From: Actinomycetota bacterium
GTDB lineage: Bacteria; Actinomycetota; Actinomycetes; Streptosporangiales; Streptosporangiaceae
NCBI GenBank assembly: GCA_003168215.1
Contig: PMSW01000053.1
Span: 43,088 to 93,934 of the forward strand
Reading direction: 5' to 3'
DNA: 50,847 bases
Part shown: one piece after another, positions 8,027 through 16,171 of the stretch
How the letters are laid out: each line of letters opens with the position of its first letter
How positions within the stretch are numbered: the first letter of the stretch is position 1
The notes under the pieces: generated by a model
What the model saw: only the letters and a program-made list of their open reading frames with translations
Database searches by the model: none
Told to the model about the DNA's origin: nothing
Position numbers and translations under genes: made by a program

Positions 8027-8054
8027 TTGACAGACCCATGATGGGTCGTACCGC
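8027..8054 (+). promoter_or_regulatory. Promoter with palindromic operator before the FGGY kinase
   Basis: The 7861-8132 intergenic stretch carries a consensus -35 box TTGACA at 8027-8032 followed immediately by a perfect palindrome GACCCATGATGGGTC (8033-8047). The -10 is weak (TACCGC at 8049-8054). A repressor bound between -35 and -10 would block transcription of the kinase gene, so this is a likely sugar-responsive operator. Nothing else was recognised in this gap. Confidence 0.5.
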
Positions 8055-8132
8055 GGGTTTTGGTGTTTTATTGGCACAGCATCCCTGGGACCCGTGGCTT
8101 GACCGCGGGGCACTGTGCTGAAGGAGAGCGCC

Positions 8133-9698
8133 ATGCCGGAAGCTCCGTACCTGCTGGGAATCGACTACGGCACGGGGGGTGTCCGGGTAGGGATCTTCGA
8201 CCGGGATGGTTCGCCGGTTGACTTCGCGTCCGTAGAGGTCCTGACCCGCTACCCGCGATCGGGCTGGGCTGAACAGGACCCGGCGGGCTGGTGGTCAGGG
8301 CTGGTGCAGGCCGTGCGCAAGGTGCTGGCAAAGCGTCGGGTGCACGCCGACCAGATCGCCGGTATCTCGGCCGGCGCAACGTCCGCGACGGTGGTCGTGA
8401 TGGACGGCCAGGCCCGTCCGCTACGCCCGGCGATCATGTGGATGGACGTCCGCGCCGCTGACCAGGCGGACCGAGTCGCCAACACGAAGGACCCGGCGCT
8501 GAAGTACAACGGGCACGGCCCGGTGTCGGCGGAGTGGGGCGTGCCGAAGGTGATGTGGCTGAAGGAGAATGAGCCAGCGACGTGGCGCAATGCGGCGCAC
8601 GTGGTGGACGGCGAGGACTGGCTGATCCAGCGGTTGACCGGCCGCTGGGCGGCGTCGATCAACATCGCCGCGTCGAAGTACTACTACGACCGGGCCGCCG
8701 GCGGCTTTCCCGAGAAGATGTTCCGGGACGTCGGCATTGAGGACCTGTTGGAGAAGTACCCGTCGGACGTGCTGGACCTCGGCGCAGTCGTCGGGGGGCT
8801 GCGCGCCGACGTGGCAAAGGAGCTGGGCCTGAATGCCGATATCCCGGTGGCAGAGGGCGGCGTCGATGCTTACCTGGGCGCGCTGGGTCTGGGCGTGGTC
8901 GAGCCCGGCAAGATGGCGATGATCACCGGGTCATCGCATGTGATGATCGGCCAGTCGGCAGCGCCGATCTACGGCGCCGGCTTCTGGGGTGCCTACACCG
9001 ATGCCCTGGTCCGCGGCCAGTACACCGTCGAGGGCGGGCAGGCCTCGACAGGTTCCTTGGTCGCGTGGTTTAAGAACGGCTACGCCGGCCATCAGGTCGC
9101 CGAGGCTAAGGAGCGCGGCATCGACCCGTATCTGGTGCTGAACGAGCAAGCAGGCAAGGTCCCGATCGGCTGCGAGGGGCTGGTCGGGCTGGACTATTTC
9201 CAGGGCAGCCGGTCGCCGCACAACGACCCGCTGGCCCGCGGGATGCTTTGGGGGCTATCGCTCGGTCACACTCCCGGTCACGTGTTTCGCGCGCTGCTTG
9301 AGAGCATCTGCTACGGCACGGAGACCGTCTTCCAGGCGATGCGCAGCTCGAATTTCGAGCCGCAGCAGATCGTGGTCACCGGCGGCCCGACGAAGAGCGA
9401 CCTGTGGATGCAGATGCATTCCGACGTCTCGAACGTGCCAATCGCAATGACAAAGGTATCCGAAGGCTCGGTGCTCGGCTCGGCAATGCTCGCCGCGGTC
9501 GGGGCCGGCATTTATCCGGACATCCAGTCGGCCGCGGAGGGCATGGTGCACATCGACCGGGTTGTCGAGCCCGACCACGCCCGGCACGAAGAATATGCTT
9601 TCTACCTGGACAAGTACATCCGCTCGTACGCGGCAATGAAGGATCTCGTGCACGAGACGGTCAGACACCTCGGCAGCGCGGACCCGGCCGGCGCGTAG
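8133..9698 (+). CDS. FGGY-family carbohydrate kinase
   Basis: The 521-residue protein starts at an ATG with AAGGAG at 8119-8124. GIDYGTGGVRVGIFD is the N-terminal phosphate motif of the hexokinase/actin fold, Asp245 in EGGVDAYLGALG is the expected catalytic base, and VVTGGPTKSDLWMQM is the C-terminal nucleotide-binding motif. FGGY kinases phosphorylate sugars or polyols (ribulose, xylulose, erythritol, glycerol) in the cytoplasm. The overall order resembles the ribulokinase/erythritol-kinase branch, but the substrate is not decided by sequence. A polyol-phosphate-dehydrogenase-like gene and an aldehyde dehydrogenase follow, which suggests a C3-C5 polyol or sugar-acid pathway. Confidence 0.85.
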   Translation: MPEAPYLLGIDYGTGGVRVGIFDRDGSPVDFASVEVLTRYPRSGWAEQDPAGWWSGLVQAVRKVLAKRRVHADQIAGISAGATSATVVVMDGQARPLRPAIMWMDVRAADQADRVANTKDPALKYNGHGPVSAEWGVPKVMWLKENEPATWRNAAHVVDGEDWLIQRLTGRWAASINIAASKYYYDRAAGGFPEKMFRDVGIEDLLEKYPSDVLDLGAVVGGLRADVAKELGLNADIPVAEGGVDAYLGALGLGVVEPGKMAMITGSSHVMIGQSAAPIYGAGFWGAYTDALVRGQYTVEGGQASTGSLVAWFKNGYAGHQVAEAKERGIDPYLVLNEQAGKVPIGCEGLVGLDYFQGSRSPHNDPLARGMLWGLSLGHTPGHVFRALLESICYGTETVFQAMRSSNFEPQQIVVTGGPTKSDLWMQMHSDVSNVPIAMTKVSEGSVLGSAMLAAVGAGIYPDIQSAAEGMVHIDRVVEPDHARHEEYAFYLDKYIRSYAAMKDLVHETVRHLGSADPAGA

Positions 9699-9759
9699 CC
9701 TCAGCAGAAGCGGCCCGGCGCCGCCTGAGTAGTGCTAAGCCGATGATGAAGGAGGCATC

Positions 9760-9825
9760 ATGGCAATTAAGACAGCAGTGCCACGTAAGCCGGACACGTC
9801 TCACAGGGGGACATCATCACGGTGA
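9760..9825 (+). CDS. 21-codon ORF coupled to the downstream dehydrogenase
   Basis: An ATG at 9760 with GGAGG at 9751-9755 opens a frame of 21 codons (MAIKTAVPRK to TSSR). It ends in TGA at 9823-9825, which overlaps the GTG start of the next gene as GTGA. The peptide is basic and has no known relative. The ribosome-binding site here is stronger than that of the dehydrogenase, so translation of this small ORF may feed ribosomes to the dehydrogenase, or it may be a leader peptide. Confidence 0.45.
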   Translation: MAIKTAVPRKPDTSHRGTSSR

Positions 9826-10889
9826 TCGCCGCGCTCGGCGCCGGGGTCATGGCCTCCGCCCTGGCGACTCCGCTCTGCGACAACGGCCACGAGGTCCATC
9901 TCGTCGGGACTCATCTCGACCGCGACATCATCGGCACGATCCAGCAGACGGGACGCCATCCCGGCCTGAACCTGGAGCTGCCGGCGGAAGTCACCGCGTA
10001 TCAGCTGGAGGACATCGCGGCGGCATTCGAGGGCGCGGACATCGTGATGTCCGGGGTGAACTCGTTCGGCGTGGAGTGGGCCAGCGAGCACCTGGCGCCG
10101 CACCTCCGCCCCGGGGTGCCGGTCCTTTCGGTCACCAAGGGGCTGGCCGCCTCCGACAATGGCGACCTGCGGATCCTGCCGGACGTGCTCGCGCAGCACC
10201 TGTCGCCGGCCCTGCGCGCCCAGATCCCCTGGGCGGCGATCGTCGGGCCGTCAATCGCGGGCGAGGTGGCGGTGCGGCGGGACAGCTGCCTGCTGTTCGC
10301 CGGCAGCGACCAGCCAGCGGTGGACATGCTGGCCCGAACGTTCCGCACGGACCGCTACCACGTCTGGACGACGACTGACCTGGTCGGCGCGGAGGTCTGC
10401 GCTGCGCTGAAGAACTGCTTCGCCTTCGGGGTGGGCCTGGCCGAGGGGGTGCTGAAGGCGCGCGGCGAATCGGACAGCCCGTACCGCAATCACAACTACG
10501 AGGCGGCCCTGTTCGCCGAGGGGGCGCTCGAGACCAGCCGGATGGTGCAGGTCGTCGGCGGCAGCACCGAGACGCTCCTGCTCCTGCCGAGCATTGGCGA
10601 CATGTACGTCACCAGCACCGGGGGCCGCAACGTCCGGGTCGGGCGGCTGGTCGGTGAGGGCATGAACTTCACCGCGGCGTGGGAGGCGCTGGACCGCATC
10701 ACCCTGGAGGGTGCGGCCGCGATCCGCGTGGTCGGCGGTGCCCTGCCGAAGCTCACGGAGCGAGGAGTAATCGGCGCCGGGGAGTTCCCGCTGCTGCGCC
10801 ACCTGCACGACGTGGTCAGCCTCGAGAAGCGGCTGGACATGCCGTGGAGCGCGTTCTTCGGCGGCGAGCAGGTGTCCTCCGGCGCGTGA
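9822..10889 (+). CDS. NAD(P)H-dependent glycerol-3-phosphate dehydrogenase-like protein
   Basis: The 355-residue protein has the GpsA-type order: ALGAGVMASALATPL as nucleotide-binding loop, VPVLSVTKGLAAS, then GPSIAGEVA, and the helix with the catalytic-lysine motif ALKNCFAFGVGLAEG. In GpsA these elements reduce dihydroxyacetone phosphate in the cytoplasm. Location after an FGGY kinase suggests oxidation of a phosphorylated polyol rather than phospholipid synthesis; this is inference. GTG at 9822 is the start, with AGGGGG at 9805-9810. The N-terminus is shorter than usual before the first glycine, consistent with that start. Confidence 0.8.
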   Translation: MIAALGAGVMASALATPLCDNGHEVHLVGTHLDRDIIGTIQQTGRHPGLNLELPAEVTAYQLEDIAAAFEGADIVMSGVNSFGVEWASEHLAPHLRPGVPVLSVTKGLAASDNGDLRILPDVLAQHLSPALRAQIPWAAIVGPSIAGEVAVRRDSCLLFAGSDQPAVDMLARTFRTDRYHVWTTTDLVGAEVCAALKNCFAFGVGLAEGVLKARGESDSPYRNHNYEAALFAEGALETSRMVQVVGGSTETLLLLPSIGDMYVTSTGGRNVRVGRLVGEGMNFTAAWEALDRITLEGAAAIRVVGGALPKLTERGVIGAGEFPLLRHLHDVVSLEKRLDMPWSAFFGGEQVSSGA

Positions 10890-11228
10890 GGGACCTCTGC
10901 CGCGTTGCAGCGATCGCTACAGCGTGCGACCGACAGCAGCCCTCGCGAGTCGCAGCGTCGTTGGGCGCGCTTGCCGGTCACCTTTAGCTGCGGGCTTGAG
11001 CCCTGAGGCGCGTTATGCGGGTTGATCTACTGTCCGGCCAGGCACGCTCGCATGCGGGTGTGGGCGGCGATGGTCGCGGCGGTGCGGGTGAGCAGGCCGC
11101 AGCTGGGGGCAGGGTCTCGTCGTTTGCGGATCGCCACGACCGGCGCACCTCCTAGGGGAGCCCCGTTGATCCCGCTGCACCGTCCGGCGTGTAATGGACG
11201 GACCCGACGTTGTATGGAGGCAGGCTCG
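10890..11228. other. Intergenic stretch, nothing recognised
   Basis: About 340 nt separate the dehydrogenase-like gene from the aldehyde dehydrogenase. Open frames exist on both strands, including one in frame with the aldehyde dehydrogenase, but their translations are Arg/Ala-rich and not recognisable. A weak inverted repeat CCGTCC/GGACGG flanks about 11190. A promoter for the aldehyde dehydrogenase may lie here but no clear boxes were found. Confidence 0.4.
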
Positions 11229-12608
11229 ATGATGTACCAGGTAGTGAACCCGGCCACCGGGAAGGTCGAAAATGAGTACCCGACGGCGACTGACGCAGAG
11301 GTCAGTGACGTGCTGGGGAGAGCCGAACGGGGCTACACCTCGTGGCGGCGGACTCCGATGGAAGAGCGCGCCGGGATCCTGCGCCGGGTCTCCCAGCTGT
11401 ATCGCGACCGCTCCGCCGAACTGGCCGCGATCATCACCCGGGAGATGGGCAAGGTCACCAAGGCCGCAAGGGGTGAACTGCAGTTCGTTTCGGCCATCTA
11501 CAAGTACTACGCCGACAACGGCGCGGCGCTGCTGGAGGACCAGCCGCTGGCCTCTAACTTGCCGGGCACGGCGTGGGTGCGCAAGTCCCCGATCGGCGCG
11601 CTGCTGGGCATCATGCCGTGGAACTACCCGTATTACCAGGTAGCCCGGTTCGCAGCGCCGAACCTGATGATCGGCAACACCATCGTGCTCAAGCACGCGC
11701 CGCAGTGCCCGGAGTCAGCCCTGGCCATGGAGCAGTTGTTCCGCGATGCCGGGCTGCCAGAAGACGCCTATATCAACATCTTCGCGAGTAACGAGCAGGT
11801 CGCCGGCATGATCGCGGACCCGCGGATCGCCGGGGTGTCGGTGACAGGCAGCGAGCGGGCCGGGTCGGCCGTGGCCGCTGTGGCCGGGCAGAACCTGAAG
11901 AAGGTTGTGCTGGAGCTTGGCGGCTCGGATCCGTTCATCGTGCTGGACGGTGCCGATCTGCCGAAGGTGGCCAGGACGGCAGCAGCGGCCAGGATGGAGA
12001 ACGGCGGCCAGGCCTGCAATGCATCCAAGCGGATGATCGTAGCCGACGGCATCTACGACGACTTCCTGCGCGAGTTCACGGCCGCGATGTCCAGCTACGT
12101 GACCGGGGATCCGACCGACCCGGCGACGAGCTACGGGCCGCTGTCCTCGGAGCAGGCGGCGCGCAATCTGATGGCCCAGATCGACGACGCGGTCAGTAAG
12201 GGCGCAACGGTCCACCTCGGAGGGCATCGCATCGACGGGCCGGGCGCATTCGTGGAGGCGACCGTGCTATCGGGCGTGACCCCTGAAATGCGGGCCTACC
12301 GGGAGGAGCTGTTCGGCCCGGCCGCAGTGGTCTACCGGGTGGCCGGCGCCGATGAAGCGGTGGAACTGGCTAACAGCAGCGCGTTCGGGCTCGGCGGAGC
12401 CGTCTTCTGCAGCGACGAGAAGCTGGCCGTGGAGGTCGCCGACCGGCTCGACGTCGGGATGGCCTGGGTCAACACTGCCGAACTCGGCGGCCCGGAGCTA
12501 CCCTTTGGCGGCACCAAGCGATCCGGTGTCGGCCGCGAGCTCGGCCCGCTAGGCATCGACGAGTTCGTCAACAAGAAGCTCATCCACACGCCGCCCGCCG
12601 CGCAGTGA
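11229..12608 (+). CDS. NAD(P)-dependent aldehyde dehydrogenase, succinate-semialdehyde type
   Basis: This 459-residue enzyme starts at ATG 11229 with GGAGG at 11216-11220. It has PWNYPYYQV, the cofactor-binding VTGSERAGS, the catalytic Glu229 in LELGGSDPF, and the nucleophile Cys263 in [11 protein letters not shown], with [16 protein letters not shown] near the end. The signatures match the short succinate-semialdehyde dehydrogenase group (NAD-dependent, GabD/SSADH-like). It oxidises an aldehyde to an acid in the cytoplasm; the actual aldehyde is unknown. It may finish the pathway begun by the upstream kinase and dehydrogenase. Confidence 0.88.
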   Translation: MMYQVVNPATGKVENEYPTATDAEVSDVLGRAERGYTSWRRTPMEERAGILRRVSQLYRDRSAELAAIITREMGKVTKAARGELQFVSAIYKYYADNGAALLEDQPLASNLPGTAWVRKSPIGALLGIMPWNYPYYQVARFAAPNLMIGNTIVLKHAPQCPESALAMEQLFRDAGLPEDAYINIFASNEQVAGMIADPRIAGVSVTGSERAGSAVAAVAGQNLKKVVLELGGSDPFIVLDGADLPKVARTAAAARMENGGQACNASKRMIVADGIYDDFLREFTAAMSSYVTGDPTDPATSYGPLSSEQAARNLMAQIDDAVSKGATVHLGGHRIDGPGAFVEATVLSGVTPEMRAYREELFGPAAVVYRVAGADEAVELANSSAFGLGGAVFCSDEKLAVEVADRLDVGMAWVNTAELGGPELPFGGTKRSGVGRELGPLGIDEFVNKKLIHTPPAAQ

Positions 12609-12669
12609 TCGTCCCCGTGACCGCAGCCTCACGGCTGGAGCGGACACTGGGCTCTGGCGATGGTCCGCA

Positions 12670-13065
12670 TCAGCCTGAACGGTCCGGCATCTGCTCTGCC
12701 AGCGCTGCCCGCCACGGGGGCGGGTCGAAGGGGTCGGCAAAGTACTGGGTCTCATGGGTGACGAGGTCGCCGGAGAACTCCATGATGCTCACCGAGTGGG
12801 AGGGCACGCCGTCGTAGCTGATGACGCACTCGCTGACCCACAGGTCCCCGTTGCCGCTGATCCGCAGCACGGTAAAGTGCCGGTCCGCCGGATGGCCGCC
12901 GCGTTGCGCCGCAATGGTCGCGCGGCTGCGGAACCGTTCCCCAGATTGGGGGTAATCCAAGATTGCGTCCGTCGCGTAGATGGCGTGCTCGGCCGCGCTG
13001 TCCCCCTGCTCGGAGGCCCGCCAATGCTCCATGATCCTGGCCCTGCCCTGGGCGTCACCGTCCAT
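12670..13065 (-). CDS. SnoaL/NTF2-like protein
   Basis: A 131-residue protein that begins MDGDAQGRARIMEHWRASEQ and has the alpha-plus-beta cone pattern of the SnoaL-like/NTF2 superfamily: YATDAILDYPQSGERFRSRA, then RISGNGDLWVSECVISYDG, then IMEFSGDLVTHETQYFADPF. Members include polyketide cyclases, isomerases and binding proteins; no function can be given. The start at 13065 drops a non-conserved extension open to 13122. It lies 249 nt downstream of the E1 gene on the same strand and converges with the aldehyde dehydrogenase gene. Confidence 0.7.
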   Translation of the reverse strand: MDGDAQGRARIMEHWRASEQGDSAAEHAIYATDAILDYPQSGERFRSRATIAAQRGGHPADRHFTVLRISGNGDLWVSECVISYDGVPSHSVSIMEFSGDLVTHETQYFADPFDPPPWRAALAEQMPDRSG

Positions 13066-13313
13066 CGTCTCGCTCCTCAAGTCCGGCGGGCGGGCTCCGC
13101 TGTGCACGCCTGGGACCGTCATTGGCTCGCCGTCATTGACGTTATCCCAGCCGGAGCGACAGCAGGAAGCTGGCCACCGCGCGGCACCTTGGCAAGCCGA
13201 CGCGAGACTGCCCGCCGGCCATGCAAGTAAGGGGCACAGATCACCCTGACTGGCGCGCCGCAGTAAGCCACTCCCGGCGGCAGGGAAGTTGTCGACGGCG
13301 TCGCGGGGGATCT

Positions 13314-15275
13314 CTATGCCAGTGCTGTTGAGCGTATGGCTTCCTTGATCTCGTCCGCTGACGGGAGCCAGGCCCGTTCAAGGCGGGGAGCGTAGGGAGC
13401 CGGCGAGAAGCGGGCAGCCACCCGCTTAAGAGGGGCATCGAGGTGCCAGAACCCGTCTTCCGCGCACAACGCGACGATCTCAGCGCCCACTCCGAAATCC
13501 TTTACCGCCTCATGAACGATGACGATTCGGTTGGTCTTGGCCAGCGAAGTCAGGATGGTATCCCGGTCGAGAGGCTGGATGGTGCGCAGGTCGATAACCT
13601 CAGTGTCTATGCCCTCGGCGGCCAGTTCCCCGGCGACCGTCAGGACGGTGCCGAGGATCGCTGAGTACGACACGACCGTGACATGCTGGCCGGGTCGGAC
13701 CACTCTGGCCTTGCCCAGCGGGATGATCAGGTCGCGAGGCGGCCGGGTGCCCTTGCGCCCGTAGAGGAGGCGGTTCTCGATAAAGATCACAGGATTCGGA
13801 TCCTGGATAGCGGCACGGAGAAGGCCGTAGGTTTCCCAGGGAGTGGCGGGCATCACCACGGTCAGTCCCGGTATGTGGGCCAGGATCGCTTCAAGGCTCT
13901 GGGAATGTTGGCTTCCCGATGAGCGGCCAGCGGCGAACTGCGTCCGGATCGTCAGGCCCAGACTTGCCTTCCCGCCAGTCATGAAGTGCAGCTTGGCCGC
14001 CTGATTCATGACCTGGTCGAGGGCCACACCGATGAAGTCCAGGTACATTAGCTCCACCACGGGCCGCATTCCTGCCATGGCCGATCCGACAGCTAGCCCC
14101 ACGATGGCCGTCTCCGAGATTGGCGTATCGATTACGCGTGCGGGCCAGCGCTCAGCGAGGCCGCGGGTAAGCGCGAATACATTTCCTCCTTGGCCGACGT
14201 CTATCCCGGCGACGAATACTGAGGGGTCAGTGGATAGTTCCTGCTCAAGGGCATCGTGGACTGCGTCCATAGTGCGGAATATGTCTTCGCCGACTGGCGG
14301 TTGCGGGTCGGGGTGCTCCCGGCGGGGCGCGAGCATGAAGGCGCTGAGATCTGTCGCAGGATCAAGCTCGCTGGCCGTCGTGGCGGCCTCAACCGCCGTG
14401 TCTATTCGCCGGCGGACGTCAGATTCGATCTCCGTCAGCTGCTCCGCGGCTGTCCCGGACGCGAACAGCCTTTCCCGCGTGATCAGGAGCGGGTCGAGGT
14501 CCTTCCATTTATCCACTTCCTCCTTAGTCCGGTACCGTTCGGGATCGCCCTCGTAGTGGCCGTGCCATCGGTAGGTCTCGGCCTCGACCATAAACGGGCC
14601 CTGGCCTCGGCGGGCTCTTGCGGCCAGATCGGTCACCAGCTGGTGCACGGCCTCGACGTCATTGCCGTTAACCTGGGTGCAGCTGATGCCGTAGCCGGCC
14701 GCGCGTGTCCGGAGCGGGACCGGGTGTTGCGTCTCGGCGGCAGAGAACTCGGCATAGTGGTTGTTCTCGCAGAAGAATATGACCGGCAGACGCCACAGCG
14801 CCGCCAGATTCACGGACTCATGAAAGGCGCCCTGCGCGACAGCGCCATCACCGAAGAATGCGACTACGGCGCTTGACTGCTGCTTGAGACGAACCGCCAA
14901 GGCTGCGCCGGAAGCGATGGGTAGGCCGGCCGCAACGATTCCGTTGGCGCCGAATATCCCGAGGCCGGGATCCGCGATGTGCATGGAGCCGCCAAGCCCG
15001 GCGCACGTGCCGGCGGAGCGTCCCATGAGTTCCGCGAACATGCCAGTCATGTCAAGCCCCTTGGCGATGCAGTGGCCATGCCCGCGGTGGGTGGAGGTAA
15101 TCACGTCGGCCTGAGTGAGGGGAGCGCAGGCCCCAACTGCGGCCGCTTCCTGGCCAAGCGATAGGTGCACGAAGCCGGGAATCTTCCCCTCTCGAGTCAG
15201 CCGGGAGACACGCAGTTCGAACTCACGGATTTCGACCATGGTCCGGTAGAGCTTAAGCAGGGATCGCGTCTCCAA
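13314..15275 (-). CDS. Fused alpha-beta E1 subunit, acetoin/2-oxoacid dehydrogenase type
   Basis: The first half (about residues 1-320) is the alpha subunit of a thiamine-diphosphate E1: GFVHLSLGQEA, THRGHGH, GSMHIADPGLGIFGANGIV, and the ThDP motif from GDG (142) to ENN (170-172). The second half is the beta subunit (VFVAGIDVG, PISETAIVGLAVGSAMAGMR, VMPATPWETYGLL, IDLRTIQPLD). The alpha motifs look most like acetoin dehydrogenase E1. It decarboxylates a 2-oxoacid or cleaves an acyloin. No E2 or E3 gene is in the window. The start is TTG at 15275, spaced 6 nt from AAGGAGG (15282-15288). It is divergent from the SDR operon. Confidence 0.88.
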   Translation of the reverse strand: METRSLLKLYRTMVEIREFELRVSRLTREGKIPGFVHLSLGQEAAAVGACAPLTQADVITSTHRGHGHCIAKGLDMTGMFAELMGRSAGTCAGLGGSMHIADPGLGIFGANGIVAAGLPIASGAALAVRLKQQSSAVVAFFGDGAVAQGAFHESVNLAALWRLPVIFFCENNHYAEFSAAETQHPVPLRTRAAGYGISCTQVNGNDVEAVHQLVTDLAARARRGQGPFMVEAETYRWHGHYEGDPERYRTKEEVDKWKDLDPLLITRERLFASGTAAEQLTEIESDVRRRIDTAVEAATTASELDPATDLSAFMLAPRREHPDPQPPVGEDIFRTMDAVHDALEQELSTDPSVFVAGIDVGQGGNVFALTRGLAERWPARVIDTPISETAIVGLAVGSAMAGMRPVVELMYLDFIGVALDQVMNQAAKLHFMTGGKASLGLTIRTQFAAGRSSGSQHSQSLEAILAHIPGLTVVMPATPWETYGLLRAAIQDPNPVIFIENRLLYGRKGTRPPRDLIIPLGKARVVRPGQHVTVVSYSAILGTVLTVAGELAAEGIDTEVIDLRTIQPLDRDTILTSLAKTNRIVIVHEAVKDFGVGAEIVALCAEDGFWHLDAPLKRVAARFSPAPYAPRLERAWLPSADEIKEAIRSTALA

Positions 15276-15302
15276 TGTCGGCCTCCTTCGCGCGGGGGCG
15301 CG

Positions 15303-15331
15303 TTGACCCCCCGCAACCTGAAGAGTAGTGT
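15303..15331 (+). promoter_or_regulatory. Promoter of the SDR operon
   Basis: TTGACC (15303-15308) and TAGTGT (15326-15331) are separated by exactly 17 nt, a good sigma-70-type promoter reading toward the SDR gene at 15389. The -10 hexamer overlaps the conserved operator element that starts at 15328, as expected for repression by occlusion. Confidence 0.6.
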
Positions 15332-15343
15332 ACCGACCGACCA
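15328..15343. promoter_or_regulatory. Shared operator element, copy 1
   Basis: GTGTACCGACCGACCA is the first of three matches to GTGTACYGACYGNYCA found in front of the operons of this cluster. It lies between the divergent E1 and SDR genes and covers about -10 to +6 of the inferred SDR promoter. The consensus has dyad character (TGACYGGTCA core), typical of TetR-family sites. The probable ligand protein is the TetR regulator encoded at 29783. Confidence 0.65.
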
Positions 15344-15388
15344 GTCTAGGGAGGGGCGGCCGCGCTTCCTCTGGCACGCAGGGGAGAG

Positions 15389-16171
15389 ATGAGCATTCAG
15401 TTGCCAGATTCCTTCCCCGCGTCGAGTTCGGTGGCGGGCAGGCGAGTGGTGCTGACCGGTGCTAGCGGGGGCCTTGGCCGGGTTCTGGCCCTGGCTTTCA
15501 GCCAGGGCGGCGCACGTGTGGCGCTGGTGGCGCGGAACCAGGGCGCCCTTGAGAAACTAGCGGGCTCGCTTCCTGGAGAATCACTGATCTGCCAGGCGGA
15601 CGTCAGTAATGCGGCAGATAATGACCGCGTCGCGGAAGTTGTGACGCAGGCCTGGGGCGGAATTGATACATGGATCGCCAATGCCGGCATTTCCCCAGTT
15701 CTGGAGTCCGTTCTCGACATGAGCCCGGAAACCTGGCGCCAGGTGCAGCAGGTCAATCTTGACGGGGTATTCCACGGAGCCAGAGCAGCCGCCAGCCAGA
15801 TGATAGGCGTCGGGCAGGGCGGGCGCATTGTGGTAACCACCTCAGTTCTGGCCGAGCGGCCCCGGCAGGGACTGTCCGCCTACTCCGTGTCGAAAGCTGG
15901 GGCCACCGCCTTGGTGAAGGCGCTGGCGATGGAGCTGGGCAGCCATGGCATCACGGTTAACGCGGTTGCGCCGGGGTGGTTCGACTCGCCACTAACGTCC
16001 TTCTGGACGAGGAACCTGAATCGCAGTAAGGAGATCACGGATCACACGGCAATCGGCCGCTGGGGGCTCAGCGAGGATCTTCCGGGAGTCTATCTGTTCC
16101 TGGCCTCCGACGCTTCTGCCTTCGTGACCGGATCGGTACTCACGGTTGACGGCGGCTACCTATGCCTATGA
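15389..16171 (+). CDS. Short-chain dehydrogenase/reductase
   Basis: A classical SDR of 260 residues: cofactor loop TGASGGLG near residue 23, NAG at 98-100, and the catalytic triad Ser152, Tyr165 and Lys169 (YSVSK). DVS around residue 71 and the ARN after the second strand suggest NAD(P) use without deciding which. It likely interconverts a secondary alcohol and a ketone on the pathway intermediate, for example a beta-hydroxyacyl-CoA or a diol. It is the first gene of the operon and overlaps the alcohol dehydrogenase gene by 10 nt. Confidence 0.88.
   Translation: MSIQLPDSFPASSSVAGRRVVLTGASGGLGRVLALAFSQGGARVALVARNQGALEKLAGSLPGESLICQADVSNAADNDRVAEVVTQAWGGIDTWIANAGISPVLESVLDMSPETWRQVQQVNLDGVFHGARAAASQMIGVGQGGRIVVTTSVLAERPRQGLSAYSVSKAGATALVKALAMELGSHGITVNAVAPGWFDSPLTSFWTRNLNRSKEITDHTAIGRWGLSEDLPGVYLFLASDASAFVTGSVLTVDGGYLCL

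Noticed and set aside
11022-11228. In-frame extension of the aldehyde dehydrogenase
   Set aside because: The extra 69 residues do not belong to the family, and GGAGG with ATG 11229 gives the normal N-terminus.
11027-11257. Minus-strand frame ending in [21 protein letters not shown]-like sequence (11027-11125)
   Set aside because: It faintly resembled a transposase tail, but I could not tie it to a family.
12615-12637. Small hairpins between convergent aldehyde dehydrogenase and SnoaL-like genes
   Set aside because: Stems of 5-6 bp only; possible terminator but not supported.
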